Source: Neopusillimonas maritima (GTDB taxonomy: Bacteria > Pseudomonadota > Gammaproteobacteria > Burkholderiales > Burkholderiaceae_B). From it: 64,000 nt of DNA. Every line of letters begins with the position of its first letter. Position 1 is the first letter of the stretch. The stretch is from contig NZ_NQOU01000002.1 in assembly GCF_003576595.1 (NCBI RefSeq), positions 310,001 through 374,000 of the forward strand, given 5' to 3'. Of this stretch, positions 55,462 through 64,000 are shown piece by piece. The position numbers were made by a program, and so were the translations under genes. The notes below the pieces were generated by a model. It was not told the origin of the DNA. It saw only the letters and a list, made by a program, of their open reading frames with translations, and ran no database searches.

Positions 55462-56646
55462 TTAGAAACGTGTGCAGGTGTCAGGCCCCAAGGCATCTTT
55501 GGCGGCCACTTTACTCAATACGTTGAACTTGCCGTCCTGAACACGCGTTACGTACATGTCTTGCATGGCTTGGTGGTCACCGGCACGCATGGTTTTCATA
55601 CCCTGAGGCGTCGACCACTCCAAGCCTTCCATAGCAGCACGAACTTTGTCTGTTTCGGTGCTTTGAGCCTTTTCTACAGCAGCTTTATAGAAATACATCA
55701 CACCATAGGAATCAGCACCATAAAGATCTGGCAACGCCTTATACTCAGCTTCAAACGCCTTTACAAAGGTTTTATTGGCTGGAATATCCAAATCGACGGA
55801 ATAACCTACGCCAGTGGTGAATCCTTCGGCATTCTCCCCGATGGCTTCCATGTTTTGTGAGGTTACCGTACCCGACGCCCCTACGATGGTTAAGTTGCGG
55901 CTCAAGCCATATTCCGCTAGTTGGTTGAACAAGCGCACAGTATCGTTACCCGCCACCGACGTATAGAGAACGTTAGGTCGAGAAGCACGAATTTGCCCGA
56001 AAAAAGGCGAATAATCCTTGTTACCTAGCGGTGCAAACACTTCACCTACTGTTTTGGCACCCCTGGCTTCGGCAGCGCTTTTGAACGCAGCCACCGTACT
56101 GCGACCCATTTCATAATCGGGCCCCAGATAGAATACTTGAGCATCGGGGACAGCCTCACTCAACCATGCAGCCAAAGCGGCCGACTGCTGTCCCGCCTTC
56201 GCATTAACACGAAAAACATTAGGCGAACATTTATCGCCAGTAATCGCGTCGGAGAATGAAACTGTGGTGGCAATGAGACGATCGTTGCGTTCGGCTACCT
56301 GACCAACGGCCAGCGTCGACGCAGAGTTGACCGTACCAGTAAGAAAGTCAACCTTTTCAACCTGAAAAAGCTTCTCGGCTTTGGGCGCAGCTACCGCTGG
56401 ATTAGCCTCTTCATCTTCAAAAAGCAATTGAATCTGACGCCCCATGATGCCGCCTGAAGCATTGATTTCTTTAGTTGCCAGCTCGATACCCCAACGCACC
56501 TGCTGACCCAAACTAGCATACGTTCCTGACAAAGGCGTCACAACACCGACTTTAATCGGATCCGCCGCTAAAGCGGGAGTAATGGCGGCAAAACCTGCGA
56601 TAACAACACTTGCTAGCGTGCCTTGAATAAATTGAGTCTTACGCAT
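55462..56646 (-). CDS. periplasmic substrate-binding protein, second system
   Basis: A 394-residue receptor. Signal peptide (QGTLASVVIAGFAAITPALA) then ADPIKVGVVTPLSGTYASLGQQ, the typical opening of Peripla_BP_6 proteins. Ligand contacts are likely in TGTVNSASTLA and YLGPDYEMGRS. Resembles receptors for aromatic acids and amides, but the ligand is unknown. Confidence 0.87.
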   Translation of the reverse strand: MRKTQFIQGTLASVVIAGFAAITPALAADPIKVGVVTPLSGTYASLGQQVRWGIELATKEINASGGIMGRQIQLLFEDEEANPAVAAPKAEKLFQVEKVDFLTGTVNSASTLAVGQVAERNDRLIATTVSFSDAITGDKCSPNVFRVNAKAGQQSAALAAWLSEAVPDAQVFYLGPDYEMGRSTVAAFKSAAEARGAKTVGEVFAPLGNKDYSPFFGQIRASRPNVLYTSVAGNDTVRLFNQLAEYGLSRNLTIVGASGTVTSQNMEAIGENAEGFTTGVGYSVDLDIPANKTFVKAFEAEYKALPDLYGADSYGVMYFYKAAVEKAQSTETDKVRAAMEGLEWSTPQGMKTMRAGDHQAMQDMYVTRVQDGKFNVLSKVAAKDALGPDTCTRF

Positions 56647-56715
56647 AATGTCTCCTAATTATTGGACTGTCGTGGATAGGGATCCTATTTCAATCGAATC
56701 CGCCCATGACATTTA

Positions 56716-58236
56716 CTACTCAAGCTCATACTCACTAGCGACAAGCTTGCGACGTAAGAGCTTGCCAACCGGTGAACGGGGAACTTCTTTAACAAAAATA
56801 TAGGTTCGGGGGCGTTTAAAATTAGCCAAACCAGAGGCTCGACAATGTGCGTCAAGCGCCTCTTCAGTCACAGGGCTGACGCGTTTGATGAAAGCAGTAA
56901 CCTGCTGACCCCAACGCGGATCCGGTAAACCAACTACTGCCACTTCGTCAACAGCTGGATGCAGAGAAAGTAAGCTTTCAATTTCGACTGGTGAAATGTT
57001 TTCACCACCGCTGATAATCATGTCATCGGTGCGACCCGTTACGAATAAGTCACCCTCACCATCGATATACCCGGTGTCGCCGCTGAAATACCAACCATCA
57101 ATTAAAGCTTTAGCGTCAGCATCAGGCCGGTTCCAGTAACCTTCGAATGACTCATCTCCTGCCAGGTCAACAATAATTTCGCCCTCTTCGTGGGGTTTAG
57201 CGACGGCACTTGGATCTTTCGAATTCAAACGTACGACCCGAACGCGTTGATTAATACCCGCCTTACCCGCGCTGCCAGGTTTGCGAGCCGCATTTTGATC
57301 AATCGTAAAGGTATACACCTCGGATGAACCATAGTGATTCACAAACAGTTCTGGCAAAAAAGTCGCAACCAGTTTCTGTACTAGGCCTTCATTCATTGGA
57401 GCACCGGCAAAACCTAACTTACGCACCGACGACAAATCGGTATGCACACAATCTGGGTGTGCCAACATGTCGTGATACAGAGTGGGAACCAAGTACAAAT
57501 TGCTAATGCGTTCGGCTTCGATAGCGGCCAGCACGACAGCCGGATCGAACTTGGGCACACAAACAAAGCAACCATCAATTAGGGCCATAGCCAGTAACGA
57601 CCGTACCCCCATAGTGTGATACAACGGCATAATGCCCAACGTACGCTCATTACGGGCATACAAGTTTTGCGCAACATGCGCCAGGGCAGCGGCTCGCTCG
57701 TGACGGTGCCGACGAGGTACCCCCTTGGGCTTGCCTGTCGTCCCTGACGTGTAAAGCATCAACGACCAGTCGTTGGCGTCGGCGTTCAATAATGACGGAG
57801 CCGGCGCAGCTACAAGCCACTCTTCGAAGTTCGCAACACCGGGCGCAATTTCACCCACCGATAAACGGTTAACTCGAGCAGCCAGTTCTGAGCCGGCAAC
57901 GGCATCAGATGAAACATTCTGGAATATCAAAAGCTTAGCGCCACAGTCTTGTAGGCAATAATCGATTTCATCAGGCTTGGCTCGCCAGTTCAAAGGCGTC
58001 ACAATAACCCCTAGAAACTGGCAGGCCCAATGCAAAGTCGCCATTTCCCATCGATTCTGTAACACTGTCACGACATGGTCGCCCCTTCGCAGCCCAGCAG
58101 CATACATCGCCCCGGCCACACTTCGGATACGTTCAAACCAAGCAGCATAACTAAGCCTAACAGGCCCATCGACGATGGCAGTTTCGTTAGGACTACGCTC
58201 TACTGAAGCCAAAAAACTGCGACCTAGATCAAACAT
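56716..58236 (-). CDS. acyl/aryl-CoA synthetase
   Basis: A 506-residue class I adenylate-forming enzyme. Start at 58236 (MFDLGRSFLASVERSP), overlapping the previous stop; the frame to 58395 overlaps the iron-sulfur gene. Motifs: LYTSGTTGKPKGVPR, FVNHYGSSEVYTF, YFSGDTGYID, GRTDDMIISGGENISPVEIE and the catalytic Lys in SPVGKLLRRKL. Pairs with the Mo hydroxylase, so the CoA ester may be the hydroxylase substrate or product. Confidence 0.88.
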   Translation of the reverse strand: MFDLGRSFLASVERSPNETAIVDGPVRLSYAAWFERIRSVAGAMYAAGLRRGDHVVTVLQNRWEMATLHWACQFLGVIVTPLNWRAKPDEIDYCLQDCGAKLLIFQNVSSDAVAGSELAARVNRLSVGEIAPGVANFEEWLVAAPAPSLLNADANDWSLMLYTSGTTGKPKGVPRRHRHERAAALAHVAQNLYARNERTLGIMPLYHTMGVRSLLAMALIDGCFVCVPKFDPAVVLAAIEAERISNLYLVPTLYHDMLAHPDCVHTDLSSVRKLGFAGAPMNEGLVQKLVATFLPELFVNHYGSSEVYTFTIDQNAARKPGSAGKAGINQRVRVVRLNSKDPSAVAKPHEEGEIIVDLAGDESFEGYWNRPDADAKALIDGWYFSGDTGYIDGEGDLFVTGRTDDMIISGGENISPVEIESLLSLHPAVDEVAVVGLPDPRWGQQVTAFIKRVSPVTEEALDAHCRASGLANFKRPRTYIFVKEVPRSPVGKLLRRKLVASEYELE

Positions 58237-58753
58237 TTTTGTCTTCCATCCTTTTACCGTTTTGACGGGTAGCAACCACCTCGAGTACGGCATCAACAAT
58301 ATTGCGATAACCGGTACAGCGACATAAATGCCCCGAAAGCATCTCTTTGACCTGACGCTCATTTGGGTGCGGTACTTGACGCAAATAGTGATCACAAGAC
58401 ATCAGAATACCGGCGGTGCAGTAGCCACATTGCAAAGCGTGATGACGCTGAAACGCCGCTTGCAAATCGGACAAACAACCCTCTGCAGAATCTCCCATGC
58501 CCTCTACCGTATCGACCTTGCACCCCTGAGCCTGAACCGCTAGAAGCAAACAAGACCGAACGGCAACGCCATCGACCTGAACCGTGCAAGCTCCGCATAC
58601 CCCATGCTCACAACCCACATGCGTTCCAGTTACACCCAGCTCATGACGCAAAAAGTCCGACAACAAAGTACGCGTTTCGGAATATGCTTGACGATCAACA
58701 CCGTTCAGCGTTAACTCCACACTCACCAATTGACTTTCTTTGTAATGCTTCAT
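58229..58753 (-). CDS. molybdenum hydroxylase, [2Fe-2S] subunit
   Basis: A 174-residue small subunit of the xanthine oxidase family. Plant-type cluster: GCEHGVCGACTV with a later Cys (SCLL); second cluster: CGYCTAGI and CRCTGY. It carries electrons from the Mo centre to FAD. Overlaps the FAD gene by 4 bases (ATGA). Confidence 0.93.
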   Translation of the reverse strand: MKHYKESQLVSVELTLNGVDRQAYSETRTLLSDFLRHELGVTGTHVGCEHGVCGACTVQVDGVAVRSCLLLAVQAQGCKVDTVEGMGDSAEGCLSDLQAAFQRHHALQCGYCTAGILMSCDHYLRQVPHPNERQVKEMLSGHLCRCTGYRNIVDAVLEVVATRQNGKRMEDKNV

Positions 58754-59568
58754 GCCATCGCCCCTTCAATCAAAGTCCGGCCCAGCTGACGCACTAAATG
58801 CCGTCGATAATGAGCGCTAGCGTGTGTGTCACTCTGTGCATTCAGACTCCAGGCAAAATCATTAATGGCCAACTCAAGCTCCTCGCTGGCTAACCGAGAC
58901 CAACGTGCGGTGCGCGGCCGGTCGGCCACGCCACCCACCGTTAGTTCAACATGCGCGCTATCAACAATGGCTGCAATCGCAACCAAAGCGAAATCGCCAT
59001 GACGCATAGACACTTCGTCGAAGGCGTACTGTATGCCCGGGCGTGCCAATGGGAACCTGACCTCCTGAATGATCTCGCCGGGCTGCAACGCGGTTGTCAA
59101 CATACCCTGGAAAAAAGCGTCAGCCTCGACAACACGTTGGCTCGAAGCCGAACGTAGAACAACCGACCCTTTAAGAGCGACCAAACACAAAGGCAACTCC
59201 GCACTGGGGTCAGCATGGGCTATAGAGCCACAAACAGTGCCATGATTACGAATTTGAAAATGGGAAATAAACGGTAGGACTTGATACAACAGCGGCGCGT
59301 ACTGAGATAGTTCGGGCCATTGCTCAAGCTTCGCCTGAGTCGCAGCGGCACCAACAACCAGCTCATTGCCTTCGGTACGCACATAATCCAATTCTTGACA
59401 CCGTGAAATATCAAGTAGCACAGCGGGTTGCGCAAGACGAATATTGAGCATTGGCATTAATGACTGCCCACCGGCCAATATGCGGACCTCTTCCCCATAT
59501 TGACCCAACACTTTGAGTGCCTCATCAAGCGTTTCGGCACATACGTAATCAAAACCGGCTGGCTTCAT
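58750..59568 (-). CDS. molybdenum hydroxylase, FAD subunit
   Basis: A 272-residue medium subunit. FAD-binding ILAGGQSLMPMLNIRLAQP (about 31-49) and NHGTVCGSIAHADPSAELP (about 108-126) are the two standard motifs; the second has Cys where TxGG is usual. Length is normal. Start overlaps the large-subunit stop. Confidence 0.92.
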   Translation of the reverse strand: MKPAGFDYVCAETLDEALKVLGQYGEEVRILAGGQSLMPMLNIRLAQPAVLLDISRCQELDYVRTEGNELVVGAAATQAKLEQWPELSQYAPLLYQVLPFISHFQIRNHGTVCGSIAHADPSAELPLCLVALKGSVVLRSASSQRVVEADAFFQGMLTTALQPGEIIQEVRFPLARPGIQYAFDEVSMRHGDFALVAIAAIVDSAHVELTVGGVADRPRTARWSRLASEELELAINDFAWSLNAQSDTHASAHYRRHLVRQLGRTLIEGAMA

Positions 59569-62500
59569 TTTCGTACTCCTAACCAGTTAAGCAACCTTTT
59601 CCATGAAAAACTCGGCGCCCCAGGAATCAATTCACCTTGGGCTTGACGACCCAATTGCTCGAAAAGCTGACGCAAAACAATGCGTGCGGCGCCCTCAAGC
59701 ATGCGCGACCCAACTGCGGCGACTTTGCCGTTAACGGATACACCATAGTCGTAATGCAACCGAGTTCCGCCTTCGTGTGGTTCAAGACGTACCCGGCCCT
59801 CACCCTCGGCCGAGCCCAGAGAACTCACCCCGCTTCCGCCCAACGACAAGGAATGAGGAGGGTCCAATTCACTTAAGCGGATTTCAGCGACGTAACGGGC
59901 CTTAACCAGCCCAACCCCCAACGTGACTTCAGCCTGATAATGATTGTCCGCAACCTGAGTCAAGCTATGGCAACCGGGAACAACGCGGGCGAGGGCCTGA
60001 GGATCGAGCAAAACATCGTAGACTTGCTGTGGAGGAGCCTCAAGATCTACCGAACCCGACATATTCATCGCAAGCCCGCTACGATTAGAGTCAACAACCG
60101 GTGATTCGGCCAACGTGTCCAGCCCCGCCCGGGGGGGGGGGTCGTCGATCGACAACAAGTTAAGCACGCGCGATGGTGTTAATGGCAAACGAATATCAGC
60201 TACTCCCAACGCGTCCGCCACTGCATTGGCAATGCAAACCGGGGTACTCATATTGTTACCCTCTCCGATACCTTTACTTCCAAGCGGAGTGAATGGTGAC
60301 GGCGTTTGCATATGCAAGATACGTAGATCAGGTACCTCGCAACAGGTAGGGACTAAATAATCGGCAAACGTGCCGGCCAGAAAGCTACCGTCATCGCCAT
60401 AAGTAAACTCTTCCATCAGTGCGGCCCCAACCCCTTGGGCGAAACCACCGCGCGTCTGACCGTCTGCCAGGGCGGGATTCAGAATTGTGCCGGCGTCATG
60501 CAAGCTGACATAACGATCGATACGAATTTTTCCAGTCACACGGTCAACTTCAACCCCACACATATCGAAAACAAGGCCGTACACCGCAGAGCTATTAATC
60601 ATGTCATTGTCATCGGGCGCCGTCAGTTGTGGCGGCGTCCAGAACACCGTCTCACGTAACCCTGGCGTCATCCCTGGAGGCAAGGTACCAGGAGCCCAAT
60701 GCGCCGCACCGGCCACACGATGAAAAGACAGCTTTTCTGCTGGGTGCGTAGTAGCGTAAATTTTGCGGTCGGCAAAAACCAACTCGTCCGCACTCACGTT
60801 CAACAAGTTCGCAGCAATGCCGGCTAACTTTGTTCGCACTTTTTGGGCGGCGAGATGGGCCGTACCCGCGACTGCTCCCGCAAAACGGCTTGAATAGTTT
60901 CCAGCGGCAATCGACCAGCTGTCTTTCTGTGTGTCATGCTCCGTATTGACCGTAATATCCGCCGGATCAAGCCCAAGCTCATCGGCAACAACTTGGGCTA
61001 TCACAGTTCTATGGCCCTGTCCCTGAGGAATTGAATCAATCAGAACACTGACACTTCCTAACCCGTCAATGTTGATAGTGGCACTTGTGATGGCGCCATT
61101 CTTCAGCCCAGCTTTGGCCCGCTCTTTCGGCGTCATTGCGGTCGTGATGTAGCCCATGTTGGAAATAGACGGCTCTACGATGGCAGCGTAGCCAATCCCG
61201 TACAAGCGACCTTCACGGCGCGCCTGATCTCGATGCTCGATTAACTCGGCTAGTCCTCCTTCGGTCTCTATCTGACGCAAAGCTGCCTGATAGTTTCCCG
61301 AGTCATACAGCGCGCCAGCTGGTGCCCGGTATGGAAATGCATCTGCATCGAGCAGATTGCTACGAATGACCTCGAGTGGATCAAGGCCCAACTCAGCGGC
61401 CACTCGTTGGACAAGGCGCTCGAGCGCAAAATACATTTGTGGACCGCCAAACCCTCGCACCAAACCCGAGGGCGTCTTGTTCGTAAGAACCACACGATTG
61501 CGCGCAGCAACGTGTTTAATTTTGTATGCGCCGGTTAGCATGCCATGCATACGATAAAAAGTTGCGGGCTCGGGGGCCCTCAAGTATGCGCCGCAATCAT
61601 CAATCTGATCGTACTTCAAGGCCAAAATTTCGCCATTAGCTCTTACAGCAGCTTCCAGCGTGGTAACGCGGTTGGTGGCGGACACGGACGCCTGCAGATG
61701 CTCCAGCCGATCCTCAACCCATTTAACCGGCGCGCAAGCTTTGCGAGCGGCTAAACACAACAACACAACATAAGTCGATACTGCCTGCTTAGTACCGAAG
61801 CTACCACCTGAGTCGCGTGGAGAGCGTAACCGTAAACGCGCACCAGAAACCTTCAGAGCCCTGGCCATAACAGGATGCAATGCGAATGGCCCCTGAAAGT
61901 TCGATAAAACGTCGTATCCTTTCTGGTCTGGTAAGTGCTCGGCCACGACAGCAAAACATTCTATGGGCGTACAGGAGTTCCGTGGATATTGGATTTTCAA
62001 ACTAACAACTTGATCGGCGGCAGCAAAAGCAGCATCCGGATCGCCATAACAAAAATGGCGATCATTCACCAAATTAGACCCTACTGCTTCGTGCAACACG
62101 GGAGCGTCATCCAACAATGCGGTCTCTGGATCCACTACAGCCTTGTGCACCCTGTACTGAACCCGGATAAGATCAAGAGCATCTTCCGCGACATAACGTG
62201 ATTCGGCCACGACAACCGCCACCGGCTCACCTACATACCTAACGCGATCAACAGCCATACACCAGTGCTCCATAGGCTGGCGTACGCCTACGGCAAACGG
62301 TGCCGCCCAGGCCTTGACATCGTCTCCAGTCAAAACTGTGCGCACACCAGGCACGGCTAACGCAGCACTAGTATCAATTGACTCGATCTGAGCATGTGCG
62401 TGTGCGGAGCGCAAAATTGCAGCATGCAACGTTCCAGGCTTTACTCCTAGATCATCTACAAACTCTCCACGTCCGGTCAGTAACGACGAGTCTTCTACAC

Positions 62501-62570
62501 GGAGTACCGGGCGCCCAAGATACGTCGGTGCATTTGTCAGTATTTCTTCCTGGTTTGTAGCCTCAACCAC
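59565..62570 (-). CDS. molybdenum hydroxylase large subunit fused to a CoxG-like domain
   Basis: A 1001-residue subunit. GTG at 62570 lies 8 bases after AAGGAG. Residues about 15-800 are the Mo-binding part: a/b hammerhead start (LGRPVLRVEDSSLLTGRGEFVDDL), GFGGPQMYFALE, and the catalytic Glu in GSKGIGEGNN. From about 835 onward comes a separate SRPBCC domain (DLEAPPQQVYDVLLDPQALARVVPGC), the CoxG type usually encoded as a separate protein for cofactor or membrane attachment. An 11-C run encodes the linker (DDPPPRAG). The sequence groups with general aldehyde/xanthine/CO dehydrogenase-like enzymes; the substrate is open. Confidence 0.9.
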   Translation of the reverse strand: MVEATNQEEILTNAPTYLGRPVLRVEDSSLLTGRGEFVDDLGVKPGTLHAAILRSAHAHAQIESIDTSAALAVPGVRTVLTGDDVKAWAAPFAVGVRQPMEHWCMAVDRVRYVGEPVAVVVAESRYVAEDALDLIRVQYRVHKAVVDPETALLDDAPVLHEAVGSNLVNDRHFCYGDPDAAFAAADQVVSLKIQYPRNSCTPIECFAVVAEHLPDQKGYDVLSNFQGPFALHPVMARALKVSGARLRLRSPRDSGGSFGTKQAVSTYVVLLCLAARKACAPVKWVEDRLEHLQASVSATNRVTTLEAAVRANGEILALKYDQIDDCGAYLRAPEPATFYRMHGMLTGAYKIKHVAARNRVVLTNKTPSGLVRGFGGPQMYFALERLVQRVAAELGLDPLEVIRSNLLDADAFPYRAPAGALYDSGNYQAALRQIETEGGLAELIEHRDQARREGRLYGIGYAAIVEPSISNMGYITTAMTPKERAKAGLKNGAITSATINIDGLGSVSVLIDSIPQGQGHRTVIAQVVADELGLDPADITVNTEHDTQKDSWSIAAGNYSSRFAGAVAGTAHLAAQKVRTKLAGIAANLLNVSADELVFADRKIYATTHPAEKLSFHRVAGAAHWAPGTLPPGMTPGLRETVFWTPPQLTAPDDNDMINSSAVYGLVFDMCGVEVDRVTGKIRIDRYVSLHDAGTILNPALADGQTRGGFAQGVGAALMEEFTYGDDGSFLAGTFADYLVPTCCEVPDLRILHMQTPSPFTPLGSKGIGEGNNMSTPVCIANAVADALGVADIRLPLTPSRVLNLLSIDDPPPRAGLDTLAESPVVDSNRSGLAMNMSGSVDLEAPPQQVYDVLLDPQALARVVPGCHSLTQVADNHYQAEVTLGVGLVKARYVAEIRLSELDPPHSLSLGGSGVSSLGSAEGEGRVRLEPHEGGTRLHYDYGVSVNGKVAAVGSRMLEGAARIVLRQLFEQLGRQAQGELIPGAPSFSWKRLLNWLGVRK

Positions 62571-62657
62571 TTGTCTCGCTCCTTCCAAACTAGACTCCCT
62601 TCACGGGTAGTTGTTGGAAAAAGTTTAAGTGTGAGACACCAAAGAAGTGTTATCGGG

Positions 62658-62685
62658 GAGTCTGACGATTTACCGCTGAGTCTGA
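62658..62685. promoter_or_regulatory. direct repeat GAGTCTGA, candidate AraC-type site
   Basis: GAGTCTGA occurs at 62658 and 62678, exactly 20 bases apart, upstream of the Mo hydroxylase operon; the second copy lies inside the end of the araC-type gene. Spacing of about two helical turns suits a dimeric AraC activator. Confidence 0.35.
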
Positions 62686-63575
62686 TTTTTTATTGTTGCA
62701 GAGGACTGCGCAAGAACATCGACCACCTTACGATACTGACTGGGCGTCGCACCGATGTGTTGATGAAAGAAACGGGTGAAGTGGCTGGGAGCGCTAAAAC
62801 CCAATGTTTCAGAAACATGCGTTAATGAATCTTCCATTTGCGCAACACGCTGAATGGCGGCCTCCATACGCAATACATTGGCGTACACAATAGGAGTCAA
62901 GTTAGTGGACTCCTGGAACAATTTGAAAAAATGAGCACGTGATAGACATGCCTGCGCAGCCAATATATCAGTATCCAATTCAGCACCAATGTTGGCTTTG
63001 ATGTAAGAAATAGCTCTTCTTATCCGGTGATCCGGAATGGCTCGCAAAGTAGCACACCCACGTAAATTGAAGGCACGCCATTGCGAGAACGACTCGATAA
63101 CCGCAATCATAAGATTGAAAAGTCGCTCTTCCAGCTCGGGACCAGCCAATTCAGCACCGTAAAACATTTCAGCTGCCAGCGTACTCGACAGACTTCGCAA
63201 TGCGGGCGACATAGCAACCCCCGACATAGGGAAAAAGCCCGGAGTTCCGCTAGTGATAAACGCTTTTTCTATGTCGATAAGCCAAGCCGACTCAATATAC
63301 AAACCCAAAATAATGGTACGTGGCGCATTCGGGCGATGCATGTAGGCGTGAGGTTCCCATGAATTGATTAGGACAATATTATCGTCAGTAAGTGGGACGG
63401 TTTTGTCTTGCACCGAAAAATAGGTATCCTCACCGCCCGCTTTGATTAAGACGTGACATTGCGAATGAGCATGCGTAACCAGCGGTCGGTCCATATCGAG
63501 TAGAGCGATCCGCCCAAACTTGCCTTGAAATGCACGAATAGCAACAGACATGAATGTATTAAAGTTATACGGCAC
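62670..63575 (-). CDS. AraC-family transcriptional activator
   Basis: A 301-residue regulator. The N-terminal cupin-like part has HAHSQCHVLIKAGG (about 35-48) and HAYMHRP. The C-terminal AraC domain has two helix-turn-helix motifs: ILAAQACLSRAHFFKLFQESTNLTP and ISE-like LTHVSETLGFSAPSHFTRFFHQHIGATPSQYRK. An ATG at 63551 is an alternative start. Upstream of and in line with the catabolic operon, which it probably activates. Confidence 0.9.
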   Translation of the reverse strand: MPYNFNTFMSVAIRAFQGKFGRIALLDMDRPLVTHAHSQCHVLIKAGGEDTYFSVQDKTVPLTDDNIVLINSWEPHAYMHRPNAPRTIILGLYIESAWLIDIEKAFITSGTPGFFPMSGVAMSPALRSLSSTLAAEMFYGAELAGPELEERLFNLMIAVIESFSQWRAFNLRGCATLRAIPDHRIRRAISYIKANIGAELDTDILAAQACLSRAHFFKLFQESTNLTPIVYANVLRMEAAIQRVAQMEDSLTHVSETLGFSAPSHFTRFFHQHIGATPSQYRKVVDVLAQSSATIKNQTQR

Positions 63576-63657
63576 TCTAATATAAGAGTTTTGATCCTAG
63601 CTGGAATCAGGATATACCATTAACGCTTAAAAACGAAGGATACGCCTACACACTGCT

Positions 63658-63900
63658 CTAATCGGCATAGGAAGCAGTTCTAGTGAACTGCTCCCCTGCC
63701 ACACCACCCAGTATGCGGGTCCGCACCGGGCGGTTCGAGAAGTTGAGGTTAAGAAAGTCTGGGAACACCTAGTCGGTCGAAATGGGCAATTGGCAAGGCC
63801 GCATTGAGTGACCCGCCACTGTTGCGCCAATCGGAAGTAGCCCTTCCATCCCAGCATATAGACTCGCAGCCGATCCACCACCTGCTGCATGCTGCGCGCA
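63658..63900 (-). pseudogene. 3' remnant of a group II intron
   Basis: On the minus strand, MQQVVDRLRVYMLGWKGYFRLAQ matches the X/endonuclease end of group II intron reverse transcriptases; after a frameshift the frame reads ALPIAHFDRLGVPRLS, stop. Then ACCGCCCGGTGCGG ACC CGCATACTGGGTGGT forms a domain V-like hairpin, followed by a domain VI-like hairpin (GAGCAGTT / AACTGCT). The 5' part is absent, replaced by the terminator at 63907. A dead intron tail. Confidence 0.7.
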
Positions 63901-63901
63901 C

Positions 63902-63930
63902 AAAAAAAAGACGCCATGGTTGGCGTCTTT
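63902..63930 (-). terminator. rho-independent terminator
   Basis: AAAGACGCCA / TGGCGTCTTT with a 4-base loop, followed in the minus direction by T8. It would stop a transcript entering from the right of the window. Nothing else is recognised in 63931-64000. Confidence 0.75.
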
Positions 63931-64000
63931 AAAACCCGCTTCATTTAGGGAGGGGATTGAGAGAAGCAGAAGCGGAAAAGGGGTTACCTGACAAAACGAG

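Noticed and set aside
58363-58797. 144-codon + strand ORF opposite the iron-sulfur subunit
   Set aside because: Antisense to a gene with all four cluster motifs; no ribosome binding site.
1-64000. CRISPR array or cas genes to go with the short TniQ protein
   Set aside because: No set of identical short repeats with equal spacers was found, and no protein with Cas signatures is encoded in the window.

Overview
The window looks like a betaproteobacterial chromosome, most likely Alcaligenaceae. The grounds are the core-gene content (glmS, glmU, a PhaM-type granule protein, and an aa3 cytochrome oxidase locus coxB-coxA-small ORF-DUF2970-coxC followed by SURF1, ctaA, ctaB and SCO) and two solute-importer/CoA-ligase catabolic operons. 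This is inference from gene content; no rRNA or tRNA gene was found.

Layout. Positions 1-34300 are an accessory island ending at the 3' end of glmS, the classical Tn7 attachment neighbourhood. It holds, from left: a GHKL ATPase with a C-terminal PD-(D/E)XK-like motif (cut by the window edge); an integrase fossil; a Lon-like AAA+ ATPase with a small partner; a block of three repeats that may be a transposon end; an orphan IS1595-type zinc-ribbon protein; a candidate structured RNA with its own terminator; a complete Tn7-like set (TnsA, TnsB, TnsC and two different TniQ proteins, no Cas genes); a type I restriction-modification operon (hsdM-hsdS-GIY-YIG-hsdR); and an aromatic-acid operon (hydrolase, VOC protein, EntE-like ligase, Liv-type ABC importer, aryl-CoA hydroxylase-like flavoprotein) divergent from a TetR regulator. 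Repeats carrying GACAGACTTTATT lie at 22.5 kb and directly beside glmS, suggesting that the catabolic operon is itself a Tn7-like insertion in a tandem array.

Positions 34314-51042 are core genome: glmS, an Lrp-type regulator with two perfect palindromes in its promoter, a glycosyltransferase, an MFS exporter, glmU, phaM, a Nudix hydrolase, and the cytochrome oxidase structural and assembly genes. No ctaG/cox11 gene is present within the locus.

Positions 51090-63575 are a second catabolic operon on the minus strand: AraC regulator, three-subunit molybdenum hydroxylase (large subunit fused to a CoxG-like domain across an 11-C tract), acyl/aryl-CoA ligase, Liv-type importer and an enoyl-CoA hydratase. 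The right edge holds the 3' remnant of a group II intron.

The two catabolic operons follow the same logic: import an acid, activate it with CoA, then oxidise it. Their substrates cannot be fixed from sequence alone.
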